Positions 9,580 to 18,399 of a DNA stretch of 64,000 nt are shown piece after piece. The position numbers were made by a program, and so were the translations under genes. The stretch's first letter is position 1; the number at the start of each line of letters is the position of its first letter. This stretch comes from an uncultured Bacteroidales bacterium (GTDB taxonomy: Bacteria > Bacteroidota > Bacteroidia > Bacteroidales > Bacteroidaceae). The stretch is taken from NCBI GenBank assembly GCA_937914945.1, contig CALGJF010000009.1:124001-188000 (forward strand), in the 5' to 3' direction. Under the pieces are notes generated by a model. The model was not told the DNA's origin, did no database searches, and saw nothing but the letters and a program-made list of their open reading frames with translations.

Positions 9580-10800
9580 TTATTCGTATCTTATTGCCTC
9601 TATGGGGTCAAGGTCGGCGGCCTTCTTGGCTGGATACCATCCGAAGAATATACCTGTAATGGTACATACCGCAAAGCTCAAAATAACACTCCACGGCTGT
9701 ATATAAATGGGCCATGCCGCAATAATCTTTACCAGGTATGAACATCCGGCACCCACAAGCACGCCTATTATTCCGCCCGTGATGCTTATCAATATGGCCT
9801 CAATGAGGAATTGGCTCAAAATATCAATACCTCGCGCACCCACCGACATGCGCAAGCCAATCTCCTTTGTGCGCTCGGTTACCGATACATACATTATATT
9901 CATAATACCGATACCGCCCACAATGAGTGAGATGCCCGCAACACAACCAAGCAACACGGTCATCATGTCGGTGGTGCTGTTCATCATCTCGCTCAGTTCC
10001 TGTTGCGAATGTATTCTGAAGTTGTCCTGCTGCCCCTCGGCAAGTTTATGGTTGCGACGCAGGATGGCTGTAACTTCCTCTATGGCCTTGTCGGTTAAAT
10101 CCTCCTCTATGGCCGATGCGTTTATTCCTTGCAAATGGGTAACGGCAAGAATACGTTTCATCACACTTGTATAGGGGGCAAGCACTATGTTGTCCTGGTC
10201 GTGCCCCATGCTATTGTAGCCCTTGGGAACAAGGGTACCCACAACGGTAAACGGTATACTGTTGAAACGCACTACTTTGCCCACAGGGTCCTCGCCGTTG
10301 GGGAATAATTCATCGATTACCGTTTTCCCCAAAATACAGACCTTGGCCGCTGTTTTTATCTCCTGTTCGCTGAACATTTCGCCATCCTGTATCTCAAGTT
10401 GTCTGATGGTGAGATGGTCCTCGCTTATACCATAGATGGTGGTGGGGGTGTTATGATTGCCGCGAATCATCTGTCCCGAACTGTTCACACTCGGGCTCAC
10501 CGCCGACAGTAACTGCGCCTCGCTTTTCAGGCTTTCGTAATCCTCAAGTTTAAGTGTCTGCATATCGGTGCTGTTTTGGCGTACACCGCCACGACGGTCG
10601 CCACCGGGATGTATCATAATCATATTGGAACCCATCTCCGATATTTGCGCCTGTATGCTTCTTTTGGAGCCTTGTCCTATTGCAAGCATTGTGATAACCG
10701 ATGCTACACCTATGATAATACCAAGCATGGTGAGGAAAGCACGCAGCTTGTTGCCAGCAATGGCACGTATTGCTATTTTGAATAGGTTAATGAAATTCAT
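9580..10800 (-). CDS. ABC transporter permease, MacB/FtsX type
   Basis: Inner-membrane permease of a MacB-like mechanotransmission ABC system. 406 residues: N-terminal TM helix in NKLRAFLTMLGIIIGVASVITMLAIGQGS (about 17-40), a large periplasmic domain (about 45-275), then three TM helices near residues 285-400 with MNIMYVSVTERTKEIGLRMSVGA, a hallmark of the family. The ATPase is a separate gene immediately upstream (12 bp), unlike E. coli MacB where both are fused. Exports an unknown substrate together with the adaptor and TolC encoded upstream. Confidence 0.93.
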   Translation of the reverse strand: MNFINLFKIAIRAIAGNKLRAFLTMLGIIIGVASVITMLAIGQGSKRSIQAQISEMGSNMIMIHPGGDRRGGVRQNSTDMQTLKLEDYESLKSEAQLLSAVSPSVNSSGQMIRGNHNTPTTIYGISEDHLTIRQLEIQDGEMFSEQEIKTAAKVCILGKTVIDELFPNGEDPVGKVVRFNSIPFTVVGTLVPKGYNSMGHDQDNIVLAPYTSVMKRILAVTHLQGINASAIEEDLTDKAIEEVTAILRRNHKLAEGQQDNFRIHSQQELSEMMNSTTDMMTVLLGCVAGISLIVGGIGIMNIMYVSVTERTKEIGLRMSVGARGIDILSQFLIEAILISITGGIIGVLVGAGCSYLVKIIAAWPIYIQPWSVILSFAVCTITGIFFGWYPAKKAADLDPIEAIRYE

Positions 10801-10812
10801 GGCTTGATATTC

Positions 10813-11559
10813 TTAATCGTCGTTCTGTACCGGGAGCGAAGCAAGTGTCTCTGCTGCCGATAGAATATTGCTGTTTATGGTATCCTCTTTTATCTTTCCG
10901 TCTTTGAGCACTATGTTACGGCTGCTGTATTGTGCAATCTCGGGGTTGTGCGTTACAAAAATTATAGTACGCCCCTCGGCATGCAGACGCTGAAAGAGGG
11001 TTAGAATCTCGAACGAAGTGCGCGTGTCAAGGTTACCCGTGGCCTCGTCGGCAAGTATAACGGCGGGGTTGTTTACTAATGCACGGGCAATGGCTACACG
11101 TTGCATTTGGCCGCCACTCATCTGGTTGCTCTTGTGCATAAGACGGTCGCCAAGGCCCACAGCCTTCAACGCCTCAACAGCTCGGGCACGGCGTTCTGTG
11201 GCCGATATACGCGGGTTATACATCAATGGCAGTTCCACATTCTCCACGGCTGTGGTCTTTGCCAGCAGATTGTAGTTCTGGAATACAAAACCAATCTTGC
11301 GCATACGCATGCCGGCTCGTTGATTCTTGCTCATTGAACGCACGGGAATGCCGTCGAGCTTGTACTCTCCGCTTGTAGGGGTGTCGAGGCAACCAAGCAG
11401 ATTGAGCAACGTGGATTTTCCCGAACCCGATGTACCCATGATGGTTACAAACTCGTTTTCGGTTATAGTGAAACTCACTCCGCGCAGGGCGCGCACAATC
11501 TCCTCGCCCACGACGAACTCCCTTTTTACATTCTCCAATTCTATAATGGGTTTTGCCAT
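10813..11559 (-). CDS. ABC transporter ATP-binding protein (MacB/LolD family)
   Basis: Cytoplasmic ATPase driving the permease encoded by the next gene. 248 residues, with Walker A GTSGSGKST, Q-loop FVFQNYNLL, signature MSGGQMQRVAIARAL, Walker B VILADEATGNLD and the switch His in IIFVTHNPE. The GNLD D-loop and overall length are those of MacB/LolD exporters. A 122-bp gap separates it from the adaptor gene upstream and contains a dispersed repeat (11613-11648). Confidence 0.94.
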   Translation of the reverse strand: MAKPIIELENVKREFVVGEEIVRALRGVSFTITENEFVTIMGTSGSGKSTLLNLLGCLDTPTSGEYKLDGIPVRSMSKNQRAGMRMRKIGFVFQNYNLLAKTTAVENVELPLMYNPRISATERRARAVEALKAVGLGDRLMHKSNQMSGGQMQRVAIARALVNNPAVILADEATGNLDTRTSFEILTLFQRLHAEGRTIIFVTHNPEIAQYSSRNIVLKDGKIKEDTINSNILSAAETLASLPVQNDD

Positions 11560-11612
11560 AGAAAAAGAAATTCTATTTTGATTCTTGTAATTGTATGTTA
11601 TTTATATACGAT

Positions 11613-11648
11613 ATTGTCATTTCGACGGAGCGAAGCGACGAGAAATCT
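11613..11648. repeat. Copy A of a dispersed GTCATTTCGA...GAGAAATCT repeat
   Basis: 36-bp element beginning ATTGTCATTTCGACGG and ending CGACGAGAAATCT, lying between the adaptor and ATPase genes of the exporter operon. Related copies occur at 51102-51131, 51147-51183 (inverted) and 51308-51337. Confidence 0.75.
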
Positions 11649-11681
11649 AAAAAAACAGATTATAATCGTATTTAATGGCTT

Positions 11682-12863
11682 TTACTTTTTATTATTTCTG
11701 TTTCGTGGGCCGGGAGCAAACGGACTGCGCTCCGTGGGGCCTTGCGATGTGCTTCTTGTTGTTACGCTGACCTCGCTCACAACTTCGCTTCCAGCTGGCA
11801 TTCCTTCAATGATTTCTGTGAGTGAGCCGTTTGTGGTGCCTGTCTTTACGCTGTGCGCAACAAAAGTATTTTCATCGAGTGTCCAAAGTTTTTCTTTGCC
11901 TTCGCAGTCGCGTATGCTATACTCCTCGCCCAGCAATGCAGCGTTAGGCGCAAAGCGTAATGCTTTGTTGCTCACAGTGATAACATCGTTTACTTCAAGT
12001 GTGTATATCGTTACGTTGGCAGTGAGGCCGGGTTTTAGTTTAAGGTCGGGGTTGGCGGCCGATATAACCACCTCGTATGTAACCACGTTGCTTGTTGTTG
12101 TGGGCTCCTGGCGCACCTGTGTAACAAATCCCTCGAATTCGTCATTTGGGAAGGCATCGACGGTGTAAACGCAGCGTTGCCCCACCTTTACATTTCCTAT
12201 ATCGGCTTCGTCAATGTCGGCGATAAGGCGCATGTCGGTGAGGTCGGCGGCAATGGTAAAGAGGGTGGGGGTGTTATACGATGATGCAACGGTCTGTCCC
12301 TCCTCGATGGCTTTGCTCAACACCACACCATCTATGGGCGATGTGATGGTTGCATAGCCCAAATTGGTACGTGCCTTCTGCACATTGAATTTGGATGTTT
12401 CGTAGCTGTTCTTTGCTTTTTGAAACGCCAGATTGGCAGTGTCAAAATCGTCGGCGCTCACAAGTCCTTTTTCGTAGAGAGTGGTGGTGCGTTCAAGGTT
12501 TTTTTTCTGATATTCATATTCTACCTGTGCGCTCTTCATGTTGTTTTCGCTGCTCGACAGCTCGCTGATGAGATTGGTGCGGTCGAGTTCGGCTATAACA
12601 TCGCCTTTTTTAACAATGCTGTTGTAATCGACATAAACGTTGCTTATGATACCCGAGACCTGTGTACCCACCTCAACCTTTGTTACAGGCTCAATGGTGC
12701 CCGTTGCGGTTACTCCGCTGCAAATGTCCTTCTGCTCAACCTTTGTGTAGCTTATTTTAATGGGTAATTTCTGCCCGTTACCGCTTGTGAACCACACAAT
12801 GCCGGCAATTACTGCAACTGCTGCCACAAGCAACAGTGCTCTTCTTTTTCTTCTCCTTCTCAT
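11682..12863 (-). CDS. Efflux periplasmic adaptor (MacA/HlyD family)
   Basis: Periplasmic adaptor that connects the inner-membrane ABC pump to TolC. 393 residues: a membrane anchor (LLLVAAVAVIAGIVWF, about 9-25) after an Arg/Lys-rich start, a biotinyl-lipoyl half-motif (GTQVSGIISNVYVDYNSIVKKGDVI), a coiled-coil hairpin (about 95-170), the second lipoyl half (TSPIDGVVLSKAIEEGQTV), then beta-barrel and membrane-proximal domains. The C-terminus is Arg/Lys-rich. It sits 22 bp after the tolC-like gene, in the same operon. Confidence 0.93.
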   Translation of the reverse strand: MRRRRKRRALLLVAAVAVIAGIVWFTSGNGQKLPIKISYTKVEQKDICSGVTATGTIEPVTKVEVGTQVSGIISNVYVDYNSIVKKGDVIAELDRTNLISELSSSENNMKSAQVEYEYQKKNLERTTTLYEKGLVSADDFDTANLAFQKAKNSYETSKFNVQKARTNLGYATITSPIDGVVLSKAIEEGQTVASSYNTPTLFTIAADLTDMRLIADIDEADIGNVKVGQRCVYTVDAFPNDEFEGFVTQVRQEPTTTSNVVTYEVVISAANPDLKLKPGLTANVTIYTLEVNDVITVSNKALRFAPNAALLGEEYSIRDCEGKEKLWTLDENTFVAHSVKTGTTNGSLTEIIEGMPAGSEVVSEVSVTTRSTSQGPTERSPFAPGPRNRNNKK

Positions 12864-12885
12864 ATAATAATATGTTTGTTATTCA

Positions 12886-14244
12886 TTAAAATAAAATATC
12901 GTTTCCCATGTAGAATTTAAGCAGTTGCATGTTCAATATTGCAGTATATTTCGATTGCAATAACTCCTGCTGTGCAGCCAGCAGATTGCTGCGCTCTGTG
13001 AGCAGTTCTGTGGCGTTCTTCAAACCCACACCGAATTGCTCGCTCACAAGGTCGTAGCTTGCTTGTGCGCTCTCCACATTGCTGCGTGCCGACAGGAATT
13101 TCTTTTGCGCGCTGTTGGCGTCGAGCCACAAGCCTTCTACCGTGCTGTATAGTTCTTTTCTTGCACTCTGTTCCTGTAATTGGCTGTTTGTCTTTTGTAG
13201 TTTGGCTTTTTGTATATTGCTCTTTGTACTACGATTGTCATATATGGGTATGGATAAAGAGAGGCCGACCGAACCGTTCAGATTATATTTCATCTGATGC
13301 CCGAAGCTTTCGTTGCCACTGTCGCTGTTGCTTGTTCCTGCGCCGGCATTAAGCGACACGGTGGGGTAGTATCCGCTACGCGCTATTTTGATGGCTATAT
13401 CGGAACTTTCGGTCGATAGCTTGCTGCTTGCAATTTCGGGGCGGCAGGCAAGGGCGGCATTGTATGCCTCGTTCACAGTTGCCAAGGGGGCGAGGGCAAG
13501 TTCATCGGCGGCATCGGGTGTGGCAATCATTATGTCGCGTTCGTCGGTAATCTCCAATATCTGTTTCAGTTGTAGCTTGAATTGCGCAAGCTGCGCTTGG
13601 CTGTTAATCAGCTGATATTCGGCACCATTTACCTGCGATTGCAACTGCACCACTTCGCTGCGTGCTATCTTGCCTACCTCATATTTCGCCTCGCCCTGTT
13701 TAAGGCTCTCTTTTGCTGCCTCCAAAGTGGCTTTACTCACCTCTACGGCCTCTGTCGAATAGAGAATCTGTACGAATAGTTTGGCAATCTGCTCTTTAAG
13801 GCTGTTCTCGCGCTCCTTGACGCTCAGTTCGCTGATGTCGCGCGTTACATTCTGCTGCTTTATGTTGTTTATGTTTCTGCCGCCGTCGAACAGTGTAACC
13901 CTTGCATTTATACCATAGCTGCCCGAGTAGCTGAAATGGTCCTGCGAGGAACTCACACGGCTGCCACCCGAGCCATCGGAAGTTACGAAGGAACTCCCTT
14001 TGTCATCGAAGTATGGCTGGTAACGCCCGTTCTGGCTTGTGCTGAACGAGAGAGAGGGGAAGAGTGCCGCTTTTGCGCTTTTTACATTAATATTGCTCTC
14101 CTCCAAGGATATTTTCTCCATTTTGAGCTGAATGTTATGCTCCATGGAGTAGTCTATGCAATCCTTTAAGCTCCAAGGTTGCTGTGCCATGAGCCCGCCC
14201 GATGCTAATAGAAGAATTGCAAACAGTGTTTTTTTCTTCAACAT
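12886..14244 (-). CDS. TolC-family outer-membrane efflux protein
   Basis: Outer-membrane channel of the tripartite exporter. 452 residues with a signal peptide (MLKKKTLFAILLLASGGLMA) followed by QQPWSLKDCIDYSMEHNIQL, the usual TolC N-terminal helix. Two similar halves of long helices with Gln/Ala-rich heptads follow, for example YEVGKIARSEVVQLQSQVNGAEYQLINSQ (given as positions about 183-211) and FGVGLKNATELLTERSNLL near the C-terminus. First gene of the five-gene operon tolC-macA-ATPase-permease-MG2/Sel1. Confidence 0.93.
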   Translation of the reverse strand: MLKKKTLFAILLLASGGLMAQQPWSLKDCIDYSMEHNIQLKMEKISLEESNINVKSAKAALFPSLSFSTSQNGRYQPYFDDKGSSFVTSDGSGGSRVSSSQDHFSYSGSYGINARVTLFDGGRNINNIKQQNVTRDISELSVKERENSLKEQIAKLFVQILYSTEAVEVSKATLEAAKESLKQGEAKYEVGKIARSEVVQLQSQVNGAEYQLINSQAQLAQFKLQLKQILEITDERDIMIATPDAADELALAPLATVNEAYNAALACRPEIASSKLSTESSDIAIKIARSGYYPTVSLNAGAGTSNSDSGNESFGHQMKYNLNGSVGLSLSIPIYDNRSTKSNIQKAKLQKTNSQLQEQSARKELYSTVEGLWLDANSAQKKFLSARSNVESAQASYDLVSEQFGVGLKNATELLTERSNLLAAQQELLQSKYTAILNMQLLKFYMGNDILF

Positions 14245-14318
14245 ATTATATTGTCAATTATATTAAGATATCGTACTCTTTGATTTTTAAATTAGGTGAA
14301 AGGTTTAATTCCAACAAG

Positions 14319-14326
14319 CAAAATTA
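14319..14326 (-). promoter_or_regulatory. -7 box for the exporter operon
   Basis: TAATTTTG on the minus strand, an exact TAnnTTTG match, 75 nt ahead of the tolC-like ATG. No clear TTTG is found about 19 bp upstream, so the assignment is tentative. Confidence 0.4.
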
Positions 14327-14419
14327 TTCAAAAAGTATTAAATAACAGCTAAACAATCTATATTTAACAACGAAAACTCATTATCGCCTGCTCAGATTGT
14401 GAATTTGGCAATTTATATC

Positions 14420-14427
14420 TATCTTCG
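14420..14427 (+). promoter_or_regulatory. -7 box (TATCTTCG form) for the NhaC-like gene
   Basis: TATCTTCG, one base off TAnnTTTG, with ATTG at 14396-14399 giving a 20-bp spacer. It lies 51 nt before the ATG at 14479. The same TATCTTCG form recurs at other promoters in this window. Confidence 0.45.
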
Positions 14428-14478
14428 CGCAAAAAATTGTAAAATTTTCTAAATACAAACAATGACGTACCGATTATT

Positions 14479-15777
14479 ATGAATGTGAAAAACATAAAAC
14501 GTGGCGTGCTTGCCCTCTCGCCCATTGCTCTTCTGCTTGCAATATATCTTGCAGGCTCGCTCGTGGCAGGCGATTTCTATAAAATTCCTATAACGGCGGC
14601 ATTTATGGTATCGGCAGTATATGCCGTTGCAATAACCCGCAACGGTGCGACACTCGACGAAAGGATAAAGAGCTTTTCGCGTGGTGCTGCCAATTCCCGT
14701 GTAATGCTAATGGTGTGGATTTTTGTACTTGCAGGTGCGTTTGCCGCCCTTGCAAAGAGTATGGGCGCTGTCGATTCAACAGTGGCACTCACCCTCCATC
14801 TTATTCCGCAACACTTTTTGCCGGCCGGCATATTCATGGCAGCCTGTTTCATTTCTATGTCCATAGGTACATCGGTTGGCACCATTGTAGCATTGACACC
14901 TGTGGTAACAGCCCTTGCTGCACAAGTGGGGTTCGATGTGGCATGGCTTGTTGCAATAGTTGTGGGTGGAGCTTTCTTTGGCGATAATCTGTCGTTTATT
15001 TCCGATACCACTATCGCTGCCACGCAATCACAAGGCTGCTCCATGCGCGATAAGTTCAAAACAAATTTCCTCCTTGTTCTGCCTGCGGCAATAATAACGG
15101 TTATTATATATCTGTTCAGCGCTGTTTCCGCGGCTGTTACAGAAGCCATGCCGTTTACGGCGACAGATTGTATAAAGATTATACCTTATATAGTTGTTAT
15201 AATAACAGCCTTATGTGGTATAAATGTGCTGGTGGTGCTTGTGGCCGGTATTATAATATCGGCTCTCGTAGGGCTGTTTACAGGCTCGATAGGAGTGGTG
15301 GAGGTGTTTGCCTCAATGGGTGGCGGCATAGCCTCTATGGGGGAACTTATCATTGTAACCATGCTTGCCGGCGGTCTGTTGGAGATTGTGAAGATAAACG
15401 GTGGGTTGGAATTTCTTATCCGTGCCGTAACATACAAGGTGCGTTCGCAGCGTGCCGCAGAATTCTCAATAGCACTTATTACCGCGCTTTCAAATTTCTG
15501 CACAGCAAACAATACCATAGCAATCCTCTCCACAGGAGATATTGTTCGCGATATTTCGCGCACATTCGATATCGCCCCACGCCGTTCGGCAAGTATCATG
15601 GATACTACCTCGTGCTTTGTGCAGGGAATAATACCTTATGGAGCTCAGTTGCTCATGGCGGCAGGCTTGGCATCGGTGTCGCCGGTGGCAATAATACCGC
15701 ATCTTTATTACCCCATGCTCATTGGTATCATGGTGATTCTGTCTATAATATTCCGCATCCCAAGGTGTAAAAATTAA
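14479..15777 (+). CDS. NhaC-family Na+/H+ antiporter
   Basis: Inner-membrane cation/proton antiporter for sodium and pH homeostasis. 432 residues with about 11-12 hydrophobic segments. The segment GGAFFGDNLSFISDTTIAATQSQGC (about residues 170-194) contains the GDNLSxxSDTT signature shared by NhaC proteins, and MRDKFKTN follows it as in relatives. Single gene, divergent from the exporter operon; ribE follows 76 bp downstream with its own -7-like box. The transported ion cannot be confirmed from sequence. Confidence 0.88.
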   Translation: MNVKNIKRGVLALSPIALLLAIYLAGSLVAGDFYKIPITAAFMVSAVYAVAITRNGATLDERIKSFSRGAANSRVMLMVWIFVLAGAFAALAKSMGAVDSTVALTLHLIPQHFLPAGIFMAACFISMSIGTSVGTIVALTPVVTALAAQVGFDVAWLVAIVVGGAFFGDNLSFISDTTIAATQSQGCSMRDKFKTNFLLVLPAAIITVIIYLFSAVSAAVTEAMPFTATDCIKIIPYIVVIITALCGINVLVVLVAGIIISALVGLFTGSIGVVEVFASMGGGIASMGELIIVTMLAGGLLEIVKINGGLEFLIRAVTYKVRSQRAAEFSIALITALSNFCTANNTIAILSTGDIVRDISRTFDIAPRRSASIMDTTSCFVQGIIPYGAQLLMAAGLASVSPVAIIPHLYYPMLIGIMVILSIIFRIPRCKN

Positions 15778-15821
15778 CCATTTGTAACACTTGTGTTCAG
15801 GAATAATAGGAGAATGTTTTT

Positions 15822-15829
15822 TATATTCG
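15822..15829 (+). promoter_or_regulatory. Possible -7 box for ribE
   Basis: TATATTCG, one mismatch to TAnnTTTG, 24 nt before the ribE ATG. No good -33 element is visible. Confidence 0.35.
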
Positions 15830-15853
15830 CAAACAAAATAAAATATTAAATAT

Positions 15854-16462
15854 ATGTTTTCAGGAATAGTTGAAGAATTTGCAACCGTAACAAAATTGGT
15901 TCGCGAGCAGGGCAATCTGCACCTCACTCTCACTTGCTCATTTACAAATGAATTAAAAATAGACCAGAGTGTGTCGCACAACGGTGTGTGCCTTACCGTG
16001 GTAAATATAGATAACGACGAATATACCGTAACAGCCATGAGCGAAACGCTTGAGCGTTCCAATATCGGGTTGTTGGCTGTGGGCGACAAGGTGAACGTAG
16101 AGCGCAGCATGATGATGAACGGGCGCCTTGATGGGCACATTGTGCAAGGTCATGTGGATGAAACAGCCGAATGTATAGATATAAAGGATGCCGATGGCAG
16201 CTGGTACTATACCTTCCGTTACAAGCACGACGAGGAGATGGCTGCCAAGGGTTATCTTACGGTAGATAAGGGCTCAGTAACAGTTAATGGTGTGAGCCTC
16301 ACTGTGTGCGAACCCACCGACGACTCGTTCAAAGTGGCAATAATACCCTATACATACGAACATACCAATTTCCACACAATAAAGGTGGGAACGAAAGTGA
16401 ATATTGAATTCGATATCATAGGCAAATATATTGCCCGCATGATAAAAAAACAGATGGCATGA
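15854..16462 (+). CDS. ribE: Riboflavin synthase, alpha subunit
   Basis: Converts two 6,7-dimethyl-8-ribityllumazine molecules to riboflavin plus the pyrimidinedione precursor; last step of riboflavin synthesis. 202 residues made of two lumazine-binding barrels (about 1-97 and 98-202). The start MFSGIVEE, the VSHNGVCLTV motif and GHIVQGHVDETA are diagnostic; the second repeat carries VTVNGVSLTV. Its stop overlaps the ATG of the nitroreductase gene (ATGA at 16459-16462), so flavin synthesis and a flavoenzyme are translationally coupled. Confidence 0.97.
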   Translation: MFSGIVEEFATVTKLVREQGNLHLTLTCSFTNELKIDQSVSHNGVCLTVVNIDNDEYTVTAMSETLERSNIGLLAVGDKVNVERSMMMNGRLDGHIVQGHVDETAECIDIKDADGSWYYTFRYKHDEEMAAKGYLTVDKGSVTVNGVSLTVCEPTDDSFKVAIIPYTYEHTNFHTIKVGTKVNIEFDIIGKYIARMIKKQMA

Positions 16463-16998
16463 AAACCTTTTTGGAACTTGCGCAAGCCCGCCAGAGCGAC
16501 CGTTCATTTGAGCCCGGCCGCACGATAGAGAGCGAGGTGCTTAATCGCATAGTGGAGGCGGGCAGGCTCGCTCCATCGGCCTGCAACGGGCAACCATGGC
16601 ATTTTACCGTAATAACCGACAGCGAATTGCTGCCACAGGTGGGCAAGGCTACGTCGAGTTTGGGAATAAATCGTTTTGTAAAGGACTCCTCTGCGCTTAT
16701 ACTGATAACCCACGAACCCACAAACATCACATCGCGTTTCGGTTGCGGCATAAAGGATAAGGATTTTCCAATGATGGACCTGGGAATTGCATCGGCATAC
16801 ATAACCCTTGCTGCCGAAGATGAGGGCGTGGGCAGTTGCATACTTGGCTGGTTCGACGAGAAGAAGATTAAACAGTTGGTTGGTATTCCCGAAAAGAAAC
16901 GTCTTATGCTCATAGTAGCATTAGGATATGCCGCCAAGCCCAAGCGTAAAAAGATACGCAAGGAGTGGGGCAAGGTGGTTTCGTTCGAGAAATATTGA
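16459..16998 (+). CDS. Nitroreductase-family FMN flavoprotein
   Basis: FMN-dependent NAD(P)H oxidoreductase of unknown substrate, cytoplasmic. 179 residues, typical of the short nitroreductase class. N-terminal LAQARQSDRSFEPGRTIE holds the RxSxRxF FMN-phosphate binding pattern, LAPSACNGQPWHF is the second flavin contact, and MDLGIASAYITLAAEDEGVGSC is the conserved dimer/active-site helix. Four bases overlap ribE upstream; a GNAT gene starts 7 bp after its stop. Confidence 0.92.
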   Translation: MKTFLELAQARQSDRSFEPGRTIESEVLNRIVEAGRLAPSACNGQPWHFTVITDSELLPQVGKATSSLGINRFVKDSSALILITHEPTNITSRFGCGIKDKDFPMMDLGIASAYITLAAEDEGVGSCILGWFDEKKIKQLVGIPEKKRLMLIVALGYAAKPKRKKIRKEWGKVVSFEKY

Positions 16999-17005
16999 TT
17001 TTTAT

Positions 17006-17605
17006 ATGGATAACACGCTGCAAATATTGCCATTTACACAAGAGGATATTCCCGCCGCCGTGGAACTCACCATTGCAGCATGGAGCGATGCGCTTGCCGA
17101 TTGGGACAAAGAGATTGCCCGTATTGTGTGCGAGTATAGCGTGCGCTACGAATACCAAAATCCTGCTTTGGCATTGAAAATTGCAGATGGTGCGGGAATA
17201 AAGGGCTTTATCTTTGCCTCGGATGCAGGTGGTAATACTGCTGCCGACGAGTGGTATTCCGTTGCCCGCAGAAGTGTTACCGAAAAAGAGCAAAACGAGA
17301 TACTCGATATGGTGCTATCCTCGTCGCATGGTAACGAGGATATGGTTGCATGCAAGATGGGAGACGGCGATGTTATGCTCACCTTCTTTTTGAGTTCCCA
17401 AAAGGGGTGTGGCAAGCAACTATTGGCCGCCATGAGTAAACTGCTCAAATCATGCGGCTATAAAAATATGCTCTTGTGGACCGATATTACATGCAATCAT
17501 GGCTATTATCCGCACCACGGCTTTGAACTTGTGGGTGAAAAGGCCTTCTCTAAATATGATAACGAAGAGCCCTTTATAGTGTATGTCTATAAGAAAAGGA
17601 TTTGA
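17006..17605 (+). CDS. GNAT-family N-acetyltransferase
   Basis: Probable acetyl-CoA-dependent N-acetyltransferase; substrate unknown. 199 residues from the ATG at 17006; the frame is open further upstream but that part lies inside the nitroreductase gene. The acetyl-CoA motif is SQKGCGKQLLAAMSKL (loop plus helix) and the C-terminal motif is YYPHHGFELVGEKAF, both typical GNAT elements. Residues about 70-120 form a family-specific insertion. Third gene of the ribE unit. Confidence 0.85.
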   Translation: MDNTLQILPFTQEDIPAAVELTIAAWSDALADWDKEIARIVCEYSVRYEYQNPALALKIADGAGIKGFIFASDAGGNTAADEWYSVARRSVTEKEQNEILDMVLSSSHGNEDMVACKMGDGDVMLTFFLSSQKGCGKQLLAAMSKLLKSCGYKNMLLWTDITCNHGYYPHHGFELVGEKAFSKYDNEEPFIVYVYKKRI

Positions 17606-17671
17606 TAACACGCGCGCGGTGCGCTGTTTACACAAGCAGAGGTAATTCCCAAGAACAATCAGGTACTGTAG

Positions 17672-17693
17672 GGGGCACCCATGTGTGTGCCCC
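17672..17693. repeat. GGGGCAC palindrome after the ribE operon
   Basis: Arms GGGGCAC (17672-17678) and GTGCCCC (17687-17693) around an 8-nt loop. It is followed by AAAAA, not T, on the plus strand, so it is not a standard intrinsic terminator for the ribE unit. It may be a short dispersed palindrome. Confidence 0.4.
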
Positions 17694-17732
17694 AAAAACG
17701 CATAGATAGGAAAAGCCTTTATTCCAATTAAA

Positions 17733-17760
17733 AATGGGCTGCTTTTTTCAGCAGCCCATT
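17733..17760 (-). terminator. Terminator of rnpB
   Basis: Ten-base-pair stem (17733-17742 with 17751-17760). On the minus strand the stem is followed by TTTTTAATT, just past the 3' end of the RNase P RNA. Confidence 0.75.
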
Positions 17761-17766
17761 AAAATT

Positions 17767-18110
17767 AGCAGTCGGCCTATAAGCCGGGTTCTGTACCCCA
17801 TAAGGGTGCTTGTCATTCATCTATACATTGTGTCGCCACAATGTTAAAGCGTTCTACCCTCCGGCTCGGGCGAGCAACCCTCAAACACCGGTTTACATGA
17901 ACTTGCAGCCTCCAAGACACACGGCCCGTACATCGCTGCACGGCCGGTGGGCTCTTACCCCACCTTCTCACCCTTACCCTTGCGGGCGGTTATTTTCTTC
18001 TGCGTTACTCCGCCTTCACAGGCAGCTTTCTGTTAGGAAGTGGAGTGCTCTGCGCTGCCCGGACTTTCCTCTCTTGCCTTGCGGCAACAGCGACAAGCCG
18101 GCCGACTGTG
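17767..18110 (-). ncRNA. rnpB: RNase P RNA, bacterial type A
   Basis: Catalytic RNA of RNase P, which cuts the 5' leader from tRNA precursors. Read on the minus strand it contains the universal GAGGAAAGUCCGGGC core (around 18055-18074), the ACAGAA-type 3' core next to ACCCGGCUUAU (around 17776-17795), and a P1 helix pairing CAGUCGGCC at the 5' end (18108-18100) with GGCCGACUG near the 3' end. Ends are estimated from the P1 pairing and could be off by a few bases. About 344 nt, within the usual range. Confidence 0.95.
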
Positions 18111-18290
18111 TTTTTTGTTTCCTGTTGCAAAGGTAAGTATTTTTTTTATACTTGGCTTTACGGTATGCTCAATATTTAACAAAAGTAAAAATAGCTCCTT
18201 CCTACATTAAACTATTGTTAAAACCCATTCTCCACTGTTAAATAGAGCCAAAAGATAGTCCAAAATTCTTTTTTCAAGGATTTTATATCA

Positions 18291-18298
18291 TATATTTG
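18291..18298 (+). promoter_or_regulatory. -7 box of the htrA-like gene
   Basis: TATATTTG, an exact TAnnTTTG match, about 100 nt before the ATG at 18400. The -33 region is only T-rich (TTCT at 18266-18269, 21-bp spacer). The long leader is otherwise unremarkable. Confidence 0.45.
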
Positions 18299-18399
18299 TC
18301 TGCGGCAAGAGCAAGACAGCTGCAATATAAATACTTTTGCGCACTTAGCTCTGTTTGTTAATAGGTTGTAGAAATTTAACAAAAATCGTATATCAGATT

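Noticed and set aside
9580..14244. Exporter operon as an antibiotic-resistance locus
   Set aside because: Same architecture serves many substrates; nothing in the sequence points to a drug.
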